Numbered from the stretch's first letter, positions 34,802 through 46,905 are shown. The stretch: DNA of 64,000 bases from Roridomyces roridus (GCA_029378245.1 JARKIF010000004.1:1-64000); one strand, 5' to 3'. Made by a program: numbers and translations. The notes: a model not told the origin generated them from the letters alone.

Positions 34802-35554
34802 ATGCCTTCCAACACGGACGCGTACATTTACCACGTCATGCGACACACGGACGACCACCACAACGGCGGCTCTGACACCCAAGTGCGTGGGATGTACACT
34901 ACTCTCAAGGAAGCCAACGCGGCTGCACGCGTCGATCTCACCAGAGAATGGAGTCCCACTTTTTTTCGTATCGCACGAGGTTGAAGAGGATGACGAGGGA
35001 ATGGTGTCCGTCGAGGCGGAGTGTCCAGAGGGGGAGATGATGAGCGTGTATATTGAGAAGAAGAAGGCGCCGAAAGGGCTCACGAAAGGTACGTGAAGCG
35101 CTTGGATGTGATTCGCTTGATTTCATGGATTGCAGCTCCTACATCGAAACCCAAGGCCAAAACTTCGGCTGAAAAACCAGCGGCGCCCAAGGACGTGTGG
35201 GTTATAATGCAAACTGACTATGTTCATCACACGGACGAAAAAGGGCGCAGCCATCTCGCGTCGAGTGACGCGTACGGATCTTTGCTCGAGGCTAACGAAG
35301 CCGGGCGATCAATCCTTTGCGAGACTTGCGGGTTCGAAGAAGACGATGACGAGCTCGAGGATATTGAAATGAACGAGGAGAACATCGGCTCGACTACCAA
35401 GAGATACGTGGGGTACGCGTACATCCAGGAGGATCAGAGGGACCATGTCAAGGTCGAGGTCCAAAAGCTCGGCTTCCGGCCCGCACCGACGAAACAGTCT
35501 AAGGGCTCGAAGAAGAGGAAGATTGAGGAGGTTATTGATATTTCCAGCGACTAA
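34802..35554 (+). CDS. Hypothetical nuclear-type protein, tandem copy 2 (frameshifted)
   Basis: Tandem duplicate of 33769-34531 with the same intron position: exon 1 34802-35088, exon 2 35136-35554. Exon 1 shifts frame in a run of seven T (34960-34966). Copy 1 reads TTTCTTC here (WSPTFFESHE); six T would restore WSPTFFVSHEVEEDDEG. The rest (LTKAPTSKPKAK to the SKKRKIEEVIDISSD end) is intact and about 70% identical to copy 1. The duplication includes upstream sequence, for example a GGCGGATGTAATAT block found in both 5' flanks, which also contains the end of MCD4. Either a homopolymer error or an early pseudogene. Confidence 0.62.
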
Positions 35555-35770
35555 TGGGATTGCAAGGAGGGCAGGACGAATACTTAGAATAATGTAGCAT
35601 CGCGAGCCGTCGGCTTGTACATACTTCTTGGCTGAAGCCGCTCCGGCCGGCATTACCACGCATCAGTAAATCGCTTATTGGCTCTCTCTCTTCCTCCAGA
35701 CTACATCCATACCTAGTAGAGCCCCACCGCTCGTGCCAGTTCCGAGCCCACCGTATTCAAAACTCGACTC

Positions 35771-36688
35771 ATGTCGTCAGCAATTCTTCCGCTCGAACTA
35801 CTTAGAACGCGAGATCTTCGAGCTCGCATATCAACTCAATTCCCGCAACGGCTTGAACTTCAAACTGGTTGCCCAACGCGTTCGAGTCTGGTCGGTCATA
35901 TAATCCACTTGGGTTCTGAAGCAATTCAGCTTGAATTCCCGTCTAGGATCGACCTTCTTTCACACCAAACGGTAAAGATCAAAGCCGGGTTGCCAAGAAA
36001 TTCCTGTTAGCAATTCGGACAAAGGAACCTGCGTTCTTTACCACCGTCGTCCAAAATCTGTTACGTGTTACCGACGCAGGCGGTGGAGATCCTCTCTGTG
36101 TGTCCTGCAGTAAAGCAGCTCGTTTGCTGGGTTGGGCCGGAAGACGCGTCCAAACTACCTCCTCTCATTTGAGCGCTTCCGCTCCGCCGCTTGTCCATCG
36201 AGTACAAGCATTTCTTACGCATCCTGGCCGTCTCCGAGTCTGAGCCACGGACAAGACCGTTCTTCCCAGACCTCACTCATCTGGAGCTCATCCTTTGGTA
36301 CGATTCATATGACCGCAATTGGTCCGAGTTTATGCGGCAGCTCGTCCGGGACCTCAGTAAACTCCCCCAGTTGACGCATATGGCCTTTCCGTTTAGTGTC
36401 GAGGAGGGTATGCGCACGGCCGACATAGACTTGATCCTCTCCGGCCTTCCGAATCTCACTGCGATCATTCTTCTGAGCGACAGACAAGACTGCTATCTGT
36501 CCTCCGAGGGATCTGACTGGCGTCGTGTGGTGGAGATTATCGAGGATAACCCCTGGGAGCTTCACCATTCCGAGAATGATCATTTGTGGGCCCGCGTTGA
36601 ACGCATCATTGCTGCTCGGCAGGCGGGATTGACGGTGGAGAAGGACAAGGAAGAGGAAGAAGAAGACGAGGACTCGGAATCGGAATAG
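35771..36688 (+). CDS. F-box-like protein, frame disrupted
   Basis: The N-terminal block reads LPLELL in one frame and LEREIFELAYQLNSRNGLNF plus LVAQRVRVW in the next. That is the F-box-like motif common to expanded agaricomycete families (ELEREIFELA...LVARRV). Downstream, AVEILSVCPAVKQLV and then RLSIEYKHFLRIL, HLELILWYDSY and GLPNLTAIILLSD fit the Leu-rich C-terminal part, ending in an acidic KEEEEEDEDSESE tail at 36688. At least one frame change near 35795 and an unresolved joint near 35900-36050 remain. It could be a gene with base errors or a decaying paralogue. Substrate unknown. Confidence 0.5.
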
Positions 36689-36862
36689 CGAACCACATGG
36701 GATCTTGGCTGTCCACTCTGTTCTTTCTTGGTCTTTGTAATCAGACGACATTCGGTTGAACGCGCCGAGAACCTCTTAATGACAGAAACTTTCATCTGGA
36801 GAGCAGGGGGGTTTTTACAAGCTATCTAATACACACAAATCCGAATATTATACATCGATCGT

Positions 36863-38210
36863 TCATTCACACTCATTCCACTCTGCATCCACCATCCTAA
36901 TCCTCCTCCTCGCAAGCCTCCGCTTCCACTCCCTCATCTCGCCCTGCACACCCGCTTCCTGCGCACGCAACCCCATGCCCTTCCTCAACCACCTCACATC
37001 CCTTGCACGCACCATACACAATAAAGGCAGCCGTGGCAGCAGACGGTCCAGCACGCTCCAAAATTCAGCGTCGGGCCGTGGGATGGAGAGGATCTGGAGT
37101 GGGTGCGTGTTGGCGTTGCCTGCGGGGAGGTCAAGCTGTGCAGGGAGCGGTTTCTCCAGGGAGAGGTGACGCAGGGTTGGGGATGTGCAGAGGATGGAGT
37201 GAGGGGAAGGGAGGAGTCTGGTCGGCCAGGACTTTGGGGTGAAGAGGAGGAGGGAACGTAGAGACGTGCCGTGCGTAGCAATAAATTGGGAAGAGAGGGA
37301 GGGAGGGACGTCGTGAGAGGGGGTTATAGTTAGTTTCTGCAACGCGGGAAGCGGAGAGAGCAGGAGGGAAAGGAATAGCGAGGAAGAATAGACAGAGATG
37401 ATTGTAAGCGTGCGGAGACAAGGGAGTTGTAAGGGTAGGAAAGAGTCTGGTAAAGAGATAGCAGAAAAGTCCATCTCTGTGGGATCGAGCCCCCGCCCGA
37501 TGACCTCCAACTCCTCGAGATTCGGCAGACATCGCAAAAGTTTCGTAAGTGGTTCTTCCGCGGCAAGGCCAGAGGGAACGTAACTGATTCCCTCCAGTAC
37601 GCGTAAATTAGCAGCGCCCTGCCGCTGCCCAAGCGCGTCCATCGCCCTCCCGCTGAGAGTAAACCGGTTGGAAGAATTCATGGATAGTTTCCCGAGGAAC
37701 GGGATCAAGGGAAACACCGTGACGAGGAGAGAGTCCAAGATGAGCGCATCGACGCACGCAATGGCCGAGAGATCCAGAGTTTGCACCCATCTACCAGGGG
37801 CAGACCACGGCACCCGTCGAATAGAGTCCCAGCCGTCCTCGGCAGACAGCAATCGGGCCGTAAATTTGTGCAACGAAGAAATCTTGGAAAGTTGGACGCG
37901 TGCGTATACGAGGGGTAACGCCAGGTCCTGCACCATGGTTGGTTCATTCATCCAGTTGAGAATATTGGACAGAACAAACCTTGAACAGCTTGCAGACCCT
38001 CAGCAAGAACCACAGCGCTTCCGACCCCGCCGAGAGGAATTCAAAGATCCCGGTCCATATCTCGGACGGTAAAGCTGGTACTGGCTTTGGTGGTGGTAAC
38101 AAGGCAACGAGGGCAAAGGACCCCGACTGCTGCGCGTACGGTCGTGGACGCAGCAGTATCGTGGAGGTCATGACGGCCAAAGGCAAGGTAGCAGAACGAT
38201 CACGCGCCAT
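36863..38210 (-). CDS. F-box-domain protein with Leu-rich C-terminal region
   Basis: Two exons, 38210-37980 and 37927-36863, joined in phase 0 across a 52-nt intron, give 431 residues. Residues about 35-75 form the F-box (ALPSEIWTGIFEFLSAGSEALWFLLRVCKLFK). After the intron DLALPLVYARVQLSK continues the family pattern. The rest is a series of Leu-rich repeats-like blocks (NLEELEVIGRGLD, LRTLTIISVYSSS, LQKLTITPS, LRHLSLEKPLP). The C-terminus is Arg-rich. It likely serves as a substrate receptor for an SCF ubiquitin ligase. It lies 46 bp downstream of the WBP11 stop on the same strand. Confidence 0.78.
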
Positions 38211-38256
38211 AGTCACAAAAGGGTCCGTATTGATCCTCGAAATATTATTCGATACA

Positions 38257-39849
38257 CTACTTGGACGGAGCTGGACCCAAAATGTCCGCCATCGACTCTA
38301 CAAACTTGTCATAATCATCCCTCGGCTTCCCAGTCTGCGCCTCCTTGGCATTGGCTGCAGGCACCGGCGCAGGCGGCGGCAGACCAAACTTGCCCTTCAA
38401 GGTCCCCAACAAATCAGGCCGGACAGGTCCCGACTCCTCCACCGTCTCTTCCGAGGTGCTGGGAGCCGCGTTCACCCTCGGCGCAGAACCAGAGGCAGTC
38501 GCAGCCTTTTTGCGCTTGACGTTGGAAGGCACAAACGCCGTCGCCTCTTTCTTGAAATCGCGCAACTCGGGTGCTGCGAAAACGGTCGCAGACATCAAGT
38601 TGGCGGCGGATGTCGCTGCGACGGGTTTGGCTGGAAGCGAGGCGGATGCAGGGATGCCATAAACAGGCTTGGGTGGAAGGGCATACGCCATATGTTGAAC
38701 CTGGAATGTTTGGTGGGGGACAGATGATAAAGGGTCTTGATAGGAAGACGGATTACGAGGTGGAAAGAAACCTGGAGGTGGTGGAGGTAGTCCATGAGCG
38801 GGCATGGGAGGCGGCGGGAGAAAACCAGGATATCCTGCGCCTGGGAAGCCCGGAGGAAACGAATTTGGAGGTGGACCAGGAGGCGGGGGAGGAAATGGGA
38901 CGTGTAATGACCCCGGCGGGGGAGGGGGCATGGGAGGGAGAGGAACTGAAGCCGGAAGTGGAGGTAAGGTACCTGAGTACAACGTTGAAACAAAGTTACA
39001 AAGGCAATTGGACGGACATACCTGGCGGAGGTCCTTCAGGCATAGGGATATCGTCGTCACTGTCTTCTTCTTCTTGGCCTGGCGGAGGGCCTTCGGGCAT
39101 GGCGATATCGTCTTGCAGTATATTCAGTCGAGAATCAGAAAATGTAAGTTGGGACGTACCATCGTCCTCCGAATCGTCACTATAAACTTCTCCAGGTAGA
39201 CGAGCTGATGGTCATAGTTATTGCAAACCCGTAGCAGAAGAAACAACAGACGCACGTCGTTCCTGGTACGGCATTCCAGGAGGAGCGACCCCGAACGGGT
39301 TCATGACTTTATCGTAATATATACTCCGCTCAGGATGTCGAGGGAGCCCATTCTTGTCGAAATAGTTGCGCTTCAGCAGCACAATCTCCTCGTTCGCCTT
39401 CTCGTCACCCTTCTTGCGGTAGACGAGTCTGCGCTGCTCCGGATGCTCCTTGAGATAGGCTTCCTTCTTCTGATATATTTTATCCAACTCGGCCTTGGCT
39501 TCCAGGTACCGAGCCTTGTCCTTGGCCTCTACCGCGAATTCCAGGCGTTCCACTTCCTCTTCCAGATCTGCTCCAGGTTCAGCGTCGTCGTCCAGAGGCA
39601 GAGGAACCGTTGCCTACCAGTAGTATCCTTCTTCACCAGAGCATGGTCGCGTGTTTTGGATCTTTCTGTCTTGTTCTACTGCACGGGAGCACGTTAGAAT
39701 AAATTTGTCGGCTTTCAAGTTTGCTCGCCTTCTTGAGCTCCTTCTTCCGCTGGGCTTTGCCTGAAAGAGAACTTGAGGAAAAGAACGCGAGGAATATGAT
39801 GTGGCTCACGGAAAGCATCTGCGGGATTGAGATTTTTGCCCTTGGCCAT
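38257..39849 (-). CDS. WBP11: WW domain-binding protein 11 homologue (splicing factor)
   Basis: Nuclear spliceosome-associated protein. It starts at 39849 with the family signature MAKGKNLNPADAF, continued across an intron by KAQRKKELKK, and then KTRDHALVKKD. A long charged helix follows (VERLEFAVEAKDKARYLEAK, LDKIYQKKEAYLKEHPEQ), then PRHPERSIYYDKVMNPFGVA, acidic D-D-I-A/P-M-P-E-G-P-P-P-G repeats, and a poly-Pro region that binds WW and SH3 domains. The intron after LKK uses a GC donor (GCGAGC). A one-base shift near 39613 is fixed by one more G on the minus strand, giving ATVPLPLDDDAEPG; probably base error. The C-terminus is KFVESMADILGPAPSK. Confidence 0.86.
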
Positions 39850-40124
39850 GGATGGAGGTTCGGGAAAGGAAGTGTTGCGATCAATGCTCTACTGAGCTTC
39901 GCGTCCATGTCCCTTCTTCGCTCTACTCGCCAATGTCACCAATGTGGGCAATAATCAGCTCCTCGTCGATCTCGTATGCAGGCCCTTGCCGCTGGTATCA
40001 ATCTGGGGCGCCCAAGCTCAAGCTGCAAACATGAATACGGTCTCGGGGGTCGGTTTCTGCCAGCTATTATCTCTACGCTCTACGGTTGGAACAGGCATAG
40101 AATAATCGAAATAGTCGTCGCGCA

Positions 40125-40858
40125 ATGGACAGCCTGATCCACTTTCTTGCCTCCAGGCTCCTATCCAGTTCATATGTGACACACATTCTAATTTCTCCTC
40201 TGGTCGCCATCGTACGCGTGGGTTTGACCATGACTCTCGAATCACCTTCAGAATCCTCCAGCACATCTACAACGCACAGAGAAGAGAAAGCGGCTGCAGG
40301 GACTTCCAACTTGGAAGAACCTGTCAGTGCAGAAAGATTTGAGCAATTGCGCCTCGAGCGGGACGACGTCATCGTGCGTATCGTCCTTACTACTTCTTTC
40401 TACCGCGGCAGCGAATTGAATACTTTTACGCAGGGTACCTCACCTACCTTCGAGTATTGTGATGCCAAACTGCTTGCCTGGCAGGGGGAACAAGGCTTGG
40501 ATTTAGATGTAAGGTCCACCTCCGAGTCATTCCCCCGCAGAATCCTCTTCTCATCATCGTCAGGCGCTTACTCCCCAAGAGCTCAATTCATATTTTGAGA
40601 GGCAAGACGCTTTCATAGACGAGCTGACGCGCCCAAATCAAGAAAAACACGACAAATGGTACGGCGAATTGAGTGGGGCGGAACGCGGTGAGTTTCGTGC
40701 AATAATATACTGTTGATTCATGGCTGAAACCAACCGGAGATGCCGTCGAGAGTATTATTGAAAATGAGCTGCGTGAAGCTCGTCTCGCAAGGGGTGATTC
40801 AGACTCGGACGATGATTTCGATTGCTGCTGTGGGGCGCCCGTGCATGTGGATCACTGA
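40125..40858 (+). CDS. Small hypothetical protein with acidic C-terminus
   Basis: Four exons can be joined in frame. The first, from 40125 (MDSLIHFLASRLL) or from an internal ATG at 40230, ends RLERDDVI. Then come GTSPTFEYCDAKLLAWQG, ALTPQELNSYFERQDAFIDE to LSGAER, and DAVESIIENELREARLARG with DSDSDDDFDCCCGAPVHVDH at the end. Splice sites are GT-AG with introns of about 50-65 nt. The predicted product is helical with a short CCC motif. No family recognised. It is divergent from WBP11 and upstream of T-C. Confidence 0.55.
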
Positions 40859-41009
40859 CTACGACGTGGACGCAGCTAGTACTCCAAGCGGAGGGTGGAT
40901 GGGCCGCTTTCGGCTTGGTGGGTGTCTTGCACAATAATGCAAATGGCGCGGGTCCGGTGTCAAATGGGCGTGAAAAGTTCGCCCGCTCCAGCAATCACCC
41001 CACTCATCT

Positions 41010-41931
41010 TAGAAGGCCGACGAATGGAAACATCACACCTTTCACCCAGCAAGGGACATCAGCGCGGCGTGGGCTGTCGAGCATCTGGAGGAACTAGCGA
41101 ATTTGAAGTTTGAAGCGCTTGCACATCCCTTCGAGTGCGTCCCGTTTCACCGTCAGCTAGGAGGAGAACCCACATGCGTCGCAGTATTTTCCAGCTCGGT
41201 CCAACGATTCATTTGTGTCTGTCCTTTTCGACGCCGTCGTTTTGCGCCTGGGAAGACGTCGAGAACGCACTCCTAAGCGGATCTGGGACTCATCTACAGA
41301 GGCTGATGGCTGAGGTGGACCTGTTTTCGAAGGAGCTGAGGAGGGTGTGTATCCGCTTTTCCCTCGAAATTGAATTCATGCAAACGAATTCCTTCCACTC
41401 AAGGTTTACGACCGCGACGCCAGACACAAGAGACGCCAAACTCTGTGCAACCTGCAGTTCTGGGCGCTGGTCATTTTTTCTATTCTGTTTCTCATATGGA
41501 CCATGTGGACGTCTGGTCACATACCTCGAGGCTGGACCGCAGCCATTCTCTTTCCGAGTCTCTTGTTATTCTTCTTCGAGCTATTTCTCTGTAAGTCCTT
41601 CTTCAAGTCGTCTTCGGAACACAAGTCTGACCCTGATTCGCCCTCAATCCTTCCTTCCAGTGACATGCGCTCCCAGCCGGACCGTGGTCGGAGACGTGGA
41701 CACCAAGGTCAGCAGGCTCTTGGGACAGCTCGGAGGCCTGAATGAGAGGTACACCCTGCTCAAGGAGTTGGTGGACGCGGGAGACACCAAAGCCATCGCC
41801 GTGCTTCTCGAGGTAAGACGTCGTTGTTCGTCAGTTGGGAATCGGTTGGATAACGGTTTCGGTAGCACGAAGGCCACAGGAAGCTCTCGCAATTGAGCAT
41901 CAAGCACCGCCCCGACGTGAATGGCGCTTGA
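41010..41931 (+). CDS. T-C: T-family membrane protein, first exon unresolved
   Basis: Exons ending 41134, and at 41185-41344, 41404-41590, 41661-41812 and 41866-41931, match the T-A exon plan. Translation reads WAVEHLEELANLKFEALAHPF, then LGPTIHLCLSFSTPSF, DLFSKELRR, VYDRDARHKRRQTLCNLQFW and two membrane spans (ALVIFSILFLIWTMWTSG; AAILFPSLLLFFFELFL). The tail has APSRTVVGDVDTKVSRLLGQ and ends KLSQLSIKHRPDVNGA. The membrane-span exon is 24 nt longer than in T-A. I could not fix the first exon; the start is somewhere between about 40960 and 41080. It is the only T gene in the window without an adjacent H2. Confidence 0.65.
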
Positions 41932-42070
41932 TGATTCCATGTCGTATGTAGTCTTGTAATTTCTTGTAGCTCAATCATTGAAGCAAATGTTGTATGCGAA
42001 TGCCAGAGAGACATGAGATTCGAAAACAAAAAGAGTTGATCTCGGCCTCGGCGATCTCTACATGCGCGTA

Positions 42071-44287
42071 TTACGAAACGACTCCAAGGAATAACAGACC
42101 GCGTTTAGCCAACGCCACCGCCTCCTCGAGATCCCTGCCATCACTAGCACTCCAGCGCAACTCCGCAGCGAGGTCCTCCGGCAATGTACCGCTCCTAATG
42201 GCCGACTCGAACGCCGTCTTGCGGGCGTTGAGCAGCGTCATTTTGCGGGGGTCGGAATGCCCGGTGAAGATGACGAGCGCGGTGCGTGGAGGTAAACTCG
42301 CGTACAAGGTCTTGAGCTGCTGGTCGAGCGTCGCGAGCAGCGGTTGCATCACTTCTGGCTCGGGAGGCGGCGTGAGCTCTGTAGTCAGCAGCGTTCCCGG
42401 CTCTTGCTTCGGGGAGGCCCCTGAGTGTGAGTGTGAGTAAGATGGGCGCAGAGGAAAAGAGAAATACGCACAGCCCAGAACATTCGCCAACGCCATGAAC
42501 CGCCCAAAGACAAAGTGATGCGAAGGAACGGCCTCCAACACTCCCTTGAGCACCTCCTCGTCATCCTTGCACCCAATCGCCGTCGTCGCCTTGCTCCCAT
42601 GCATCACCGCTGGATTCCCAATGTCCACAACAGCAGCACGATGCTTCTCGCCATGCCTAGCCGTGCGCACCATCCGCTCAAAGATGGACTCATAATCCGT
42701 CTTGAACTCGCCGTACCCGGGCCCGTTTGCGAGCTTCTTTTGAAGCAACTCCACGCATGCACGCGCGTCTTCCTCGGGGTCGTGCCCGCCCTCGCCGCGT
42801 GTCTGAATCTCCCGCCCGCACCATTTTTTGATAAGCCATGCGAGCCCAGGCTTCAAGGGCCGCCCGCGTGGGTGATGGTAGAGAAGGGCCGTGTCGATGC
42901 ACATCGAGTGGCAGAGTTTGAGAGCTTTGAGATCAGACTCGAGGGAGTGGCCGATCAGAATGGGTGTGAGGAATGGCGCAGGCGAAGCGTTGCTGGTGGA
43001 GAAGGGGTTGGGAGCGGGCGGAGAGAGGAGACGAAGGATGTGCGCTTGGACTTGGGCCAAAGTCGTGGTGACTGGGGCCAACTGGGCCGCTGTTATACCC
43101 GACCAGCTGCAGTACGAGGTCAGAAGAAGATTCGCAAGGATCGAAGGACCTTTACCGTGTCAGATAGTCGAGGATCGGTTTCGAGGGCTTGACGAGCTGA
43201 TCGTAAACGACGATACCAGAGTCGCAGTCGATGAGGCAGACTCTAGTGAGCTCTTTGCCACTCTCGGTGAGACACTGAATGCATGTTAATAGACTGCCTC
43301 GACGAATCTCGGGATGCACATACCATCTCGCAGTCGATGGAATACACCGTTCGTTTCCTTTTAGAGAGACCATCCAATAGTTCTGTCTTGGGCTCCTCTG
43401 GGGTCTCGATCCAGTCATCTGACTTTTCAAAGACATCGGCCATATATGATGGGATAGGGTACTCATTTTCGACCATCTGTTCAAGCGTGAGCAGGTATTG
43501 TGCTGGATCTTTTTCGCTCGTACGTTGTGCTAGTCGCGTGTCAGTAGATATTTGCAGCACAAAAGCAGGAGCGAACAGGTGGTCTGGGTAGTGACCCGCT
43601 TTTTCAGTTCCGCGGCGGTGATGGGCCCTTGGAAGAACGCAGCCAAGATACTGTGCATGCGATTCTGGTCGCCGGGTGCGCGAGTAGGGCATGCATGGCT
43701 GAACGTCGAAGCGATGAAGGGGAGGGCGGAGGCGGATTCGGGGCTGGGGAGAGGTATCGAAATAGGGACGTTTGGGTTGGAGGTCGCAGCCGTTGGGAGT
43801 GGTGGCAGCCCAAGGAGCTCGGGGGTCAGTCCTGGGATCAGGAGGGTGACCACCTTTTGAATTAGAGTCGCGTCCTGCACTTCGTCAGCACCGGGGTCGA
43901 CTGCGAGAATGTTCTACAGACGTTTACGCGCAGCCAATTTGGCGTAGCTCCGTCGGCCGTCAAATACAAGACGAGATCTCTGACGTCCTAGAATCCCTGT
44001 TGATCGTGCACTCAAGTCAATTTTTGAAGGCTCACGTCGACGCCTATGGCATGATTCCGCTTGACGATCTCGCTATTGGCATACATAAATCGCGGCTGCG
44101 TAGCCTAGATAATGTTGAGTAAGAGAACACATGCGATTCATAGCGAACGCACGTCGGCCTTGATTTCCTCCTTCCGAGCTTTCTTCTGTTTCCGTTTTTC
44201 GACCTTGGTCCATCCTTCCGAGTCCTCCGAAGAAATTTTGGCCTTTTTGTTGCTCCCCGCTTCCATGACGGCCTGGGAGCGCTTCAT
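42071..44287 (-). CDS. REX1: RNA exonuclease REX1-like (DEDDh 3'-5' exonuclease)
   Basis: Nuclear 3'-5' exonuclease that trims 5S rRNA and tRNA precursors in yeast. It starts at 44287 (MKRSQAVMEAGSNKKAK, then a Lys-rich KVEKRKQKKARKEE nuclear signal). The central part includes QRTSEKDPAQYLLTLEQMV and PSYMADVFEKSDDWIETPEE. The DEDDh fold follows: Exo I VYSIDCEM continued across an intron by CLTESGKELTRVCLID, VVYDQLVKPSKPILDYLTR, Exo II LIGHSLESDLKALKL and Exo III GGHDPEEDARACVELLQ. The C-terminal region (PALEVMQPLLATLDQQLKTL) resembles the known fungal tail. The gene ends at 42071. About eight introns. It lies between T-C and T-D. Confidence 0.9.
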
Positions 44288-44549
44288 TTTGGCAGAGCGG
44301 ACGTTTTAGAGGAGGCCGGGCCAGAGGTACAAATCGGCGCGGTAGAGGCAAGAGAAGAGATGCAAAATCATATTTTGATGGCCATCACAATGACTCTCTA
44401 GTACAAAGCGCGTCGTCCAGCCGTTCCCGCCAGCGATAGTCGACTGCACTACTTAGGAGCAAAGCAAAGTCGCGCTGCAGGCGCTGAACCCTTCCAAACA
44501 ACGCGTAAAGCCCGACAAACTCCTTCTCTCTTTTCTGCCTGCGTTCAAG

Positions 44550-45574
44550 ATGCCCTTGAAGGCAAATCTTCCCAGCAGTCAACCGAACTCACCTCACCTT
44601 CTTGTGAAGAAAAAGTACCCGGTCTTCCACCCAAAGATCGACACACCGATGTGGGCGGTCGCAGAGCTCGAGAAAATTGAGTATATGAAGCTCCCGACGC
44701 TTGCTTATCCTTTCGAGTGCGTCGCGTCTTACCGTCAGCTAGGCTGAAAACCCACACTCCTTGCTAGTCTTTTCCAATTTGGGCCAACGTTTGAACTGTG
44801 CCTGTCGATGACAATGGCATTCCGCGACTGGGACGACATCGAGGACGCACTCAGAAATCGATCGCCAAATGTGCCAGCCGACCTACTCAGCATGGCGGCA
44901 GTGGCGGACGCGTTTGAGAAGGAGCTGACCGAGGTATTTCCTGTCCCTGAAAAATCTAACAGAAATTCATTCCGTCCAAGGTGTACAACCCGAACGCCAG
45001 ATACAGCAGACGCAATATTCTCCGCTGCTTGCAGCGCTTCGCGCCCGTCGTTGTTGATTCTCCAGGTTATATAATCTCCCTCTCTGGTTGGATGCCTCCG
45101 ATTCGCGGTTGGATCGCCTTGTTCATAAACTTTATCTCTCGTTGGCCTTGGGCCAGCTTGGGCCGCCTTTTTCTTGCTCTTGCTAAGTATTCTTCCTTAG
45201 GTTGTTCCTCTGTGAGTCCCTCAAGGCGTCCTAGTCTGATTCCAGGTCCGAGCCTGGTTCCAGTGATATGCGCTCCCACCATCATCATGTTCCATTATGT
45301 GGACAACAGCGTCAAGACTCTCTTGGTACGCCTCCAAGAACTGAAAGAGACCTACATCAACCTCAAGAAGCTGGTGGATGCGGGAGACTTCGAGGCTATT
45401 GACGACAAGCTTGAGGTAACAGGAATTATTCTCCGTCGGAAACTGGTTGGCTAATAGTGACCTGTGTAGAATGAACTTGGCTTCAGAAAGCTGTCGCAAT
45501 TAAGCCTCAAGTTCCGACCCGAGAGAGAGAGAGACTGTGTGTGTGTAAGAGAGAGAGAGGTGAATGGCGCTTGA
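44550..45574 (+). CDS. T-D: T-family membrane protein
   Basis: The start at 44550 gives MPLKANLPSSQPNSP in open frame with WAVAELEKIEYMKLPTLAYPF without the first intron used by T-A/T-E. Exons 44550-44716 and 44768-44933 keep phase. Exon 3 from 44981 reads VYNPNARYSRRNILRCLQRF, then hydrophobic sequence (PGYIISLSGWMPPIRGWIAL). To rejoin the C-terminal exons an extra 81-nt intron (GTTCAT...CTTAG) is needed, which shortens the second span. The tail APTIIMFHYVDNSVKTLLV to DKLE and NELGFRKLSQLSLKFRP matches the family. The last exon carries an in-frame GA/GT microsatellite before VNGA and the stop at 45572-45574. Probably coding, but the span region is uncertain. Confidence 0.6.
45521..45560. repeat. 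GA/GT microsatellite inside T-D last exon
   Basis: (GA)n-(TG)n-(GA)n of about 39 nt interrupts the T-D last exon between codons for RPE and VNGA without changing frame. T-D2 lacks it. Confidence 0.8.
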
Positions 45575-45778
45575 TGATTCTGTGTGTTGCATGTAGTATT
45601 GTCAGTGTAATTTCTTGTAGCTCAATCAAGTAAATGTATCCCAGCCTGCGGAGACGAAAGGAAGGATTATCTATTATCGCGCCGTAACAATTCCGAGGAG
45701 TCGACGCGTTGTACTTTGCCAAACAACGCGTGCTTCGCGAAGGCCAAACAAAAGTGCTTCTTTCTTTTTACCTTCAAG

Positions 45779-46706
45779 ATGCCCAAGGCAGATCCTCCCT
45801 GTAGTGACCCGATTTCGTCTGACCTCCGAAAAGCGAAATGACGCGGCCGAGTTCGACCTAGCGACGTGGACAGTCGAGCGACTCGAGGAAATAGACAATC
45901 TGAAGTTTGAAGCTCTTGCTCATCCTTTCGAGTGCGTCGCGTTTTACCGCTGCCAGGAGAATCCACATTCGTTTGCAGTGTTTTCGGACTCGGACCAACG
46001 TTTGAATTGTGCCAATCCTTCGCGAAGACGGCTTTCCGCGACTGGGACGACATCGAGAAGGCACTCAGAACAGGGTCGGGGAATGTTGAAGCCGATCTAG
46101 TCAGGATGGCGGTCGTGACGAACACGTTTTCGAGGGAGCTGGCGAGGGTATTGCCCAGTGCCTTCACATGCAACCAACTGATTTGTTCAAGGTGTACAAA
46201 CCCCACGACAAGTACAGCAGACGCCAGATTCTTCGCCACATCCACAAATATCTGCTCCTCGGTCTTATCTTGGCAGGAGGTATGAGCTTCGCATATGCTT
46301 GGGAACCTCAAGGCTGGACCGCCTTTTTCTGCCTCGTGTTAATCTTCGTCGAGTTGTTTCTCTGTAAGTCCCTCGGAGTCGTCCAACGCGACCGAGTCTG
46401 GGCCTGATCCGCCGTCATTCCAGGTATATGTGCACCCAGCTACACCGAGCTTCAAGTCATAGACGACAGGGTCAAGCGTTCCTTCGGACGTCTCGGAGCC
46501 CTCGAGGAGATCTACATTAGCCTCAAGGAGGCGGTGGATGCGGGAGACACCGAAATTATTGACGCCATACTTGAGGTAAGAGGTTGCTCTTCGTCGGGAA
46601 TCGGCTGGACAACACTCACCGCTGATTCTGGTAGAAGAACGAAGGCCTCAGAAAGCTCTCGCAATTGAGCGTCAAGTTCCGACCCGAGGTGAATGGCGCT
46701 CGATGA
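45779..46706 (+). CDS. T-E: T-family membrane protein
   Basis: All six exons resolve: 45779-45800, 45862-45931, 45979-46147, 46192-46363, 46424-46575 and 46635-46706; 218 residues. N-terminus MPKADPPSTWTVERLEEI, then LKFEALAHPFDVFGLGPTFE, WDDIEKALR and NTFSRELAR. Exon 4 begins VYKPHDKYSRRQILRHI and carries two spans (KYLLLGLILAGGMSFAYAW; AFFCLVLIFVELFLC). The tail is APSYTELQVIDDRVKRSFGR, LEEIYISLKEAVDAGDTEII and KLSQLSVKFRPEVNGAR. The first intron (61 nt) ends just before the TW-T-V-E block, exactly as in T-A, which validates the model. It converges on H2c with 223 bp between stops. Confidence 0.75.
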
Positions 46707-46905
46707 TTCCGTGTCGTATGTAGTCTTGTCTGTGTAATTTCTTGTTAGCTCAATGAAGCAAATGTGTCTCCAAGCATGCCGACGTTGTGGAAGAATAACG
46801 AGAGACCGAAATGCCGAGATCAAATCTTTTGTTCCCGGCTCTCATGTGTAGCAAGTACATACTCCGTGCTCAACCAGCCCCAGGGACCGCCGCGGTGCAA
46901 ATCTA

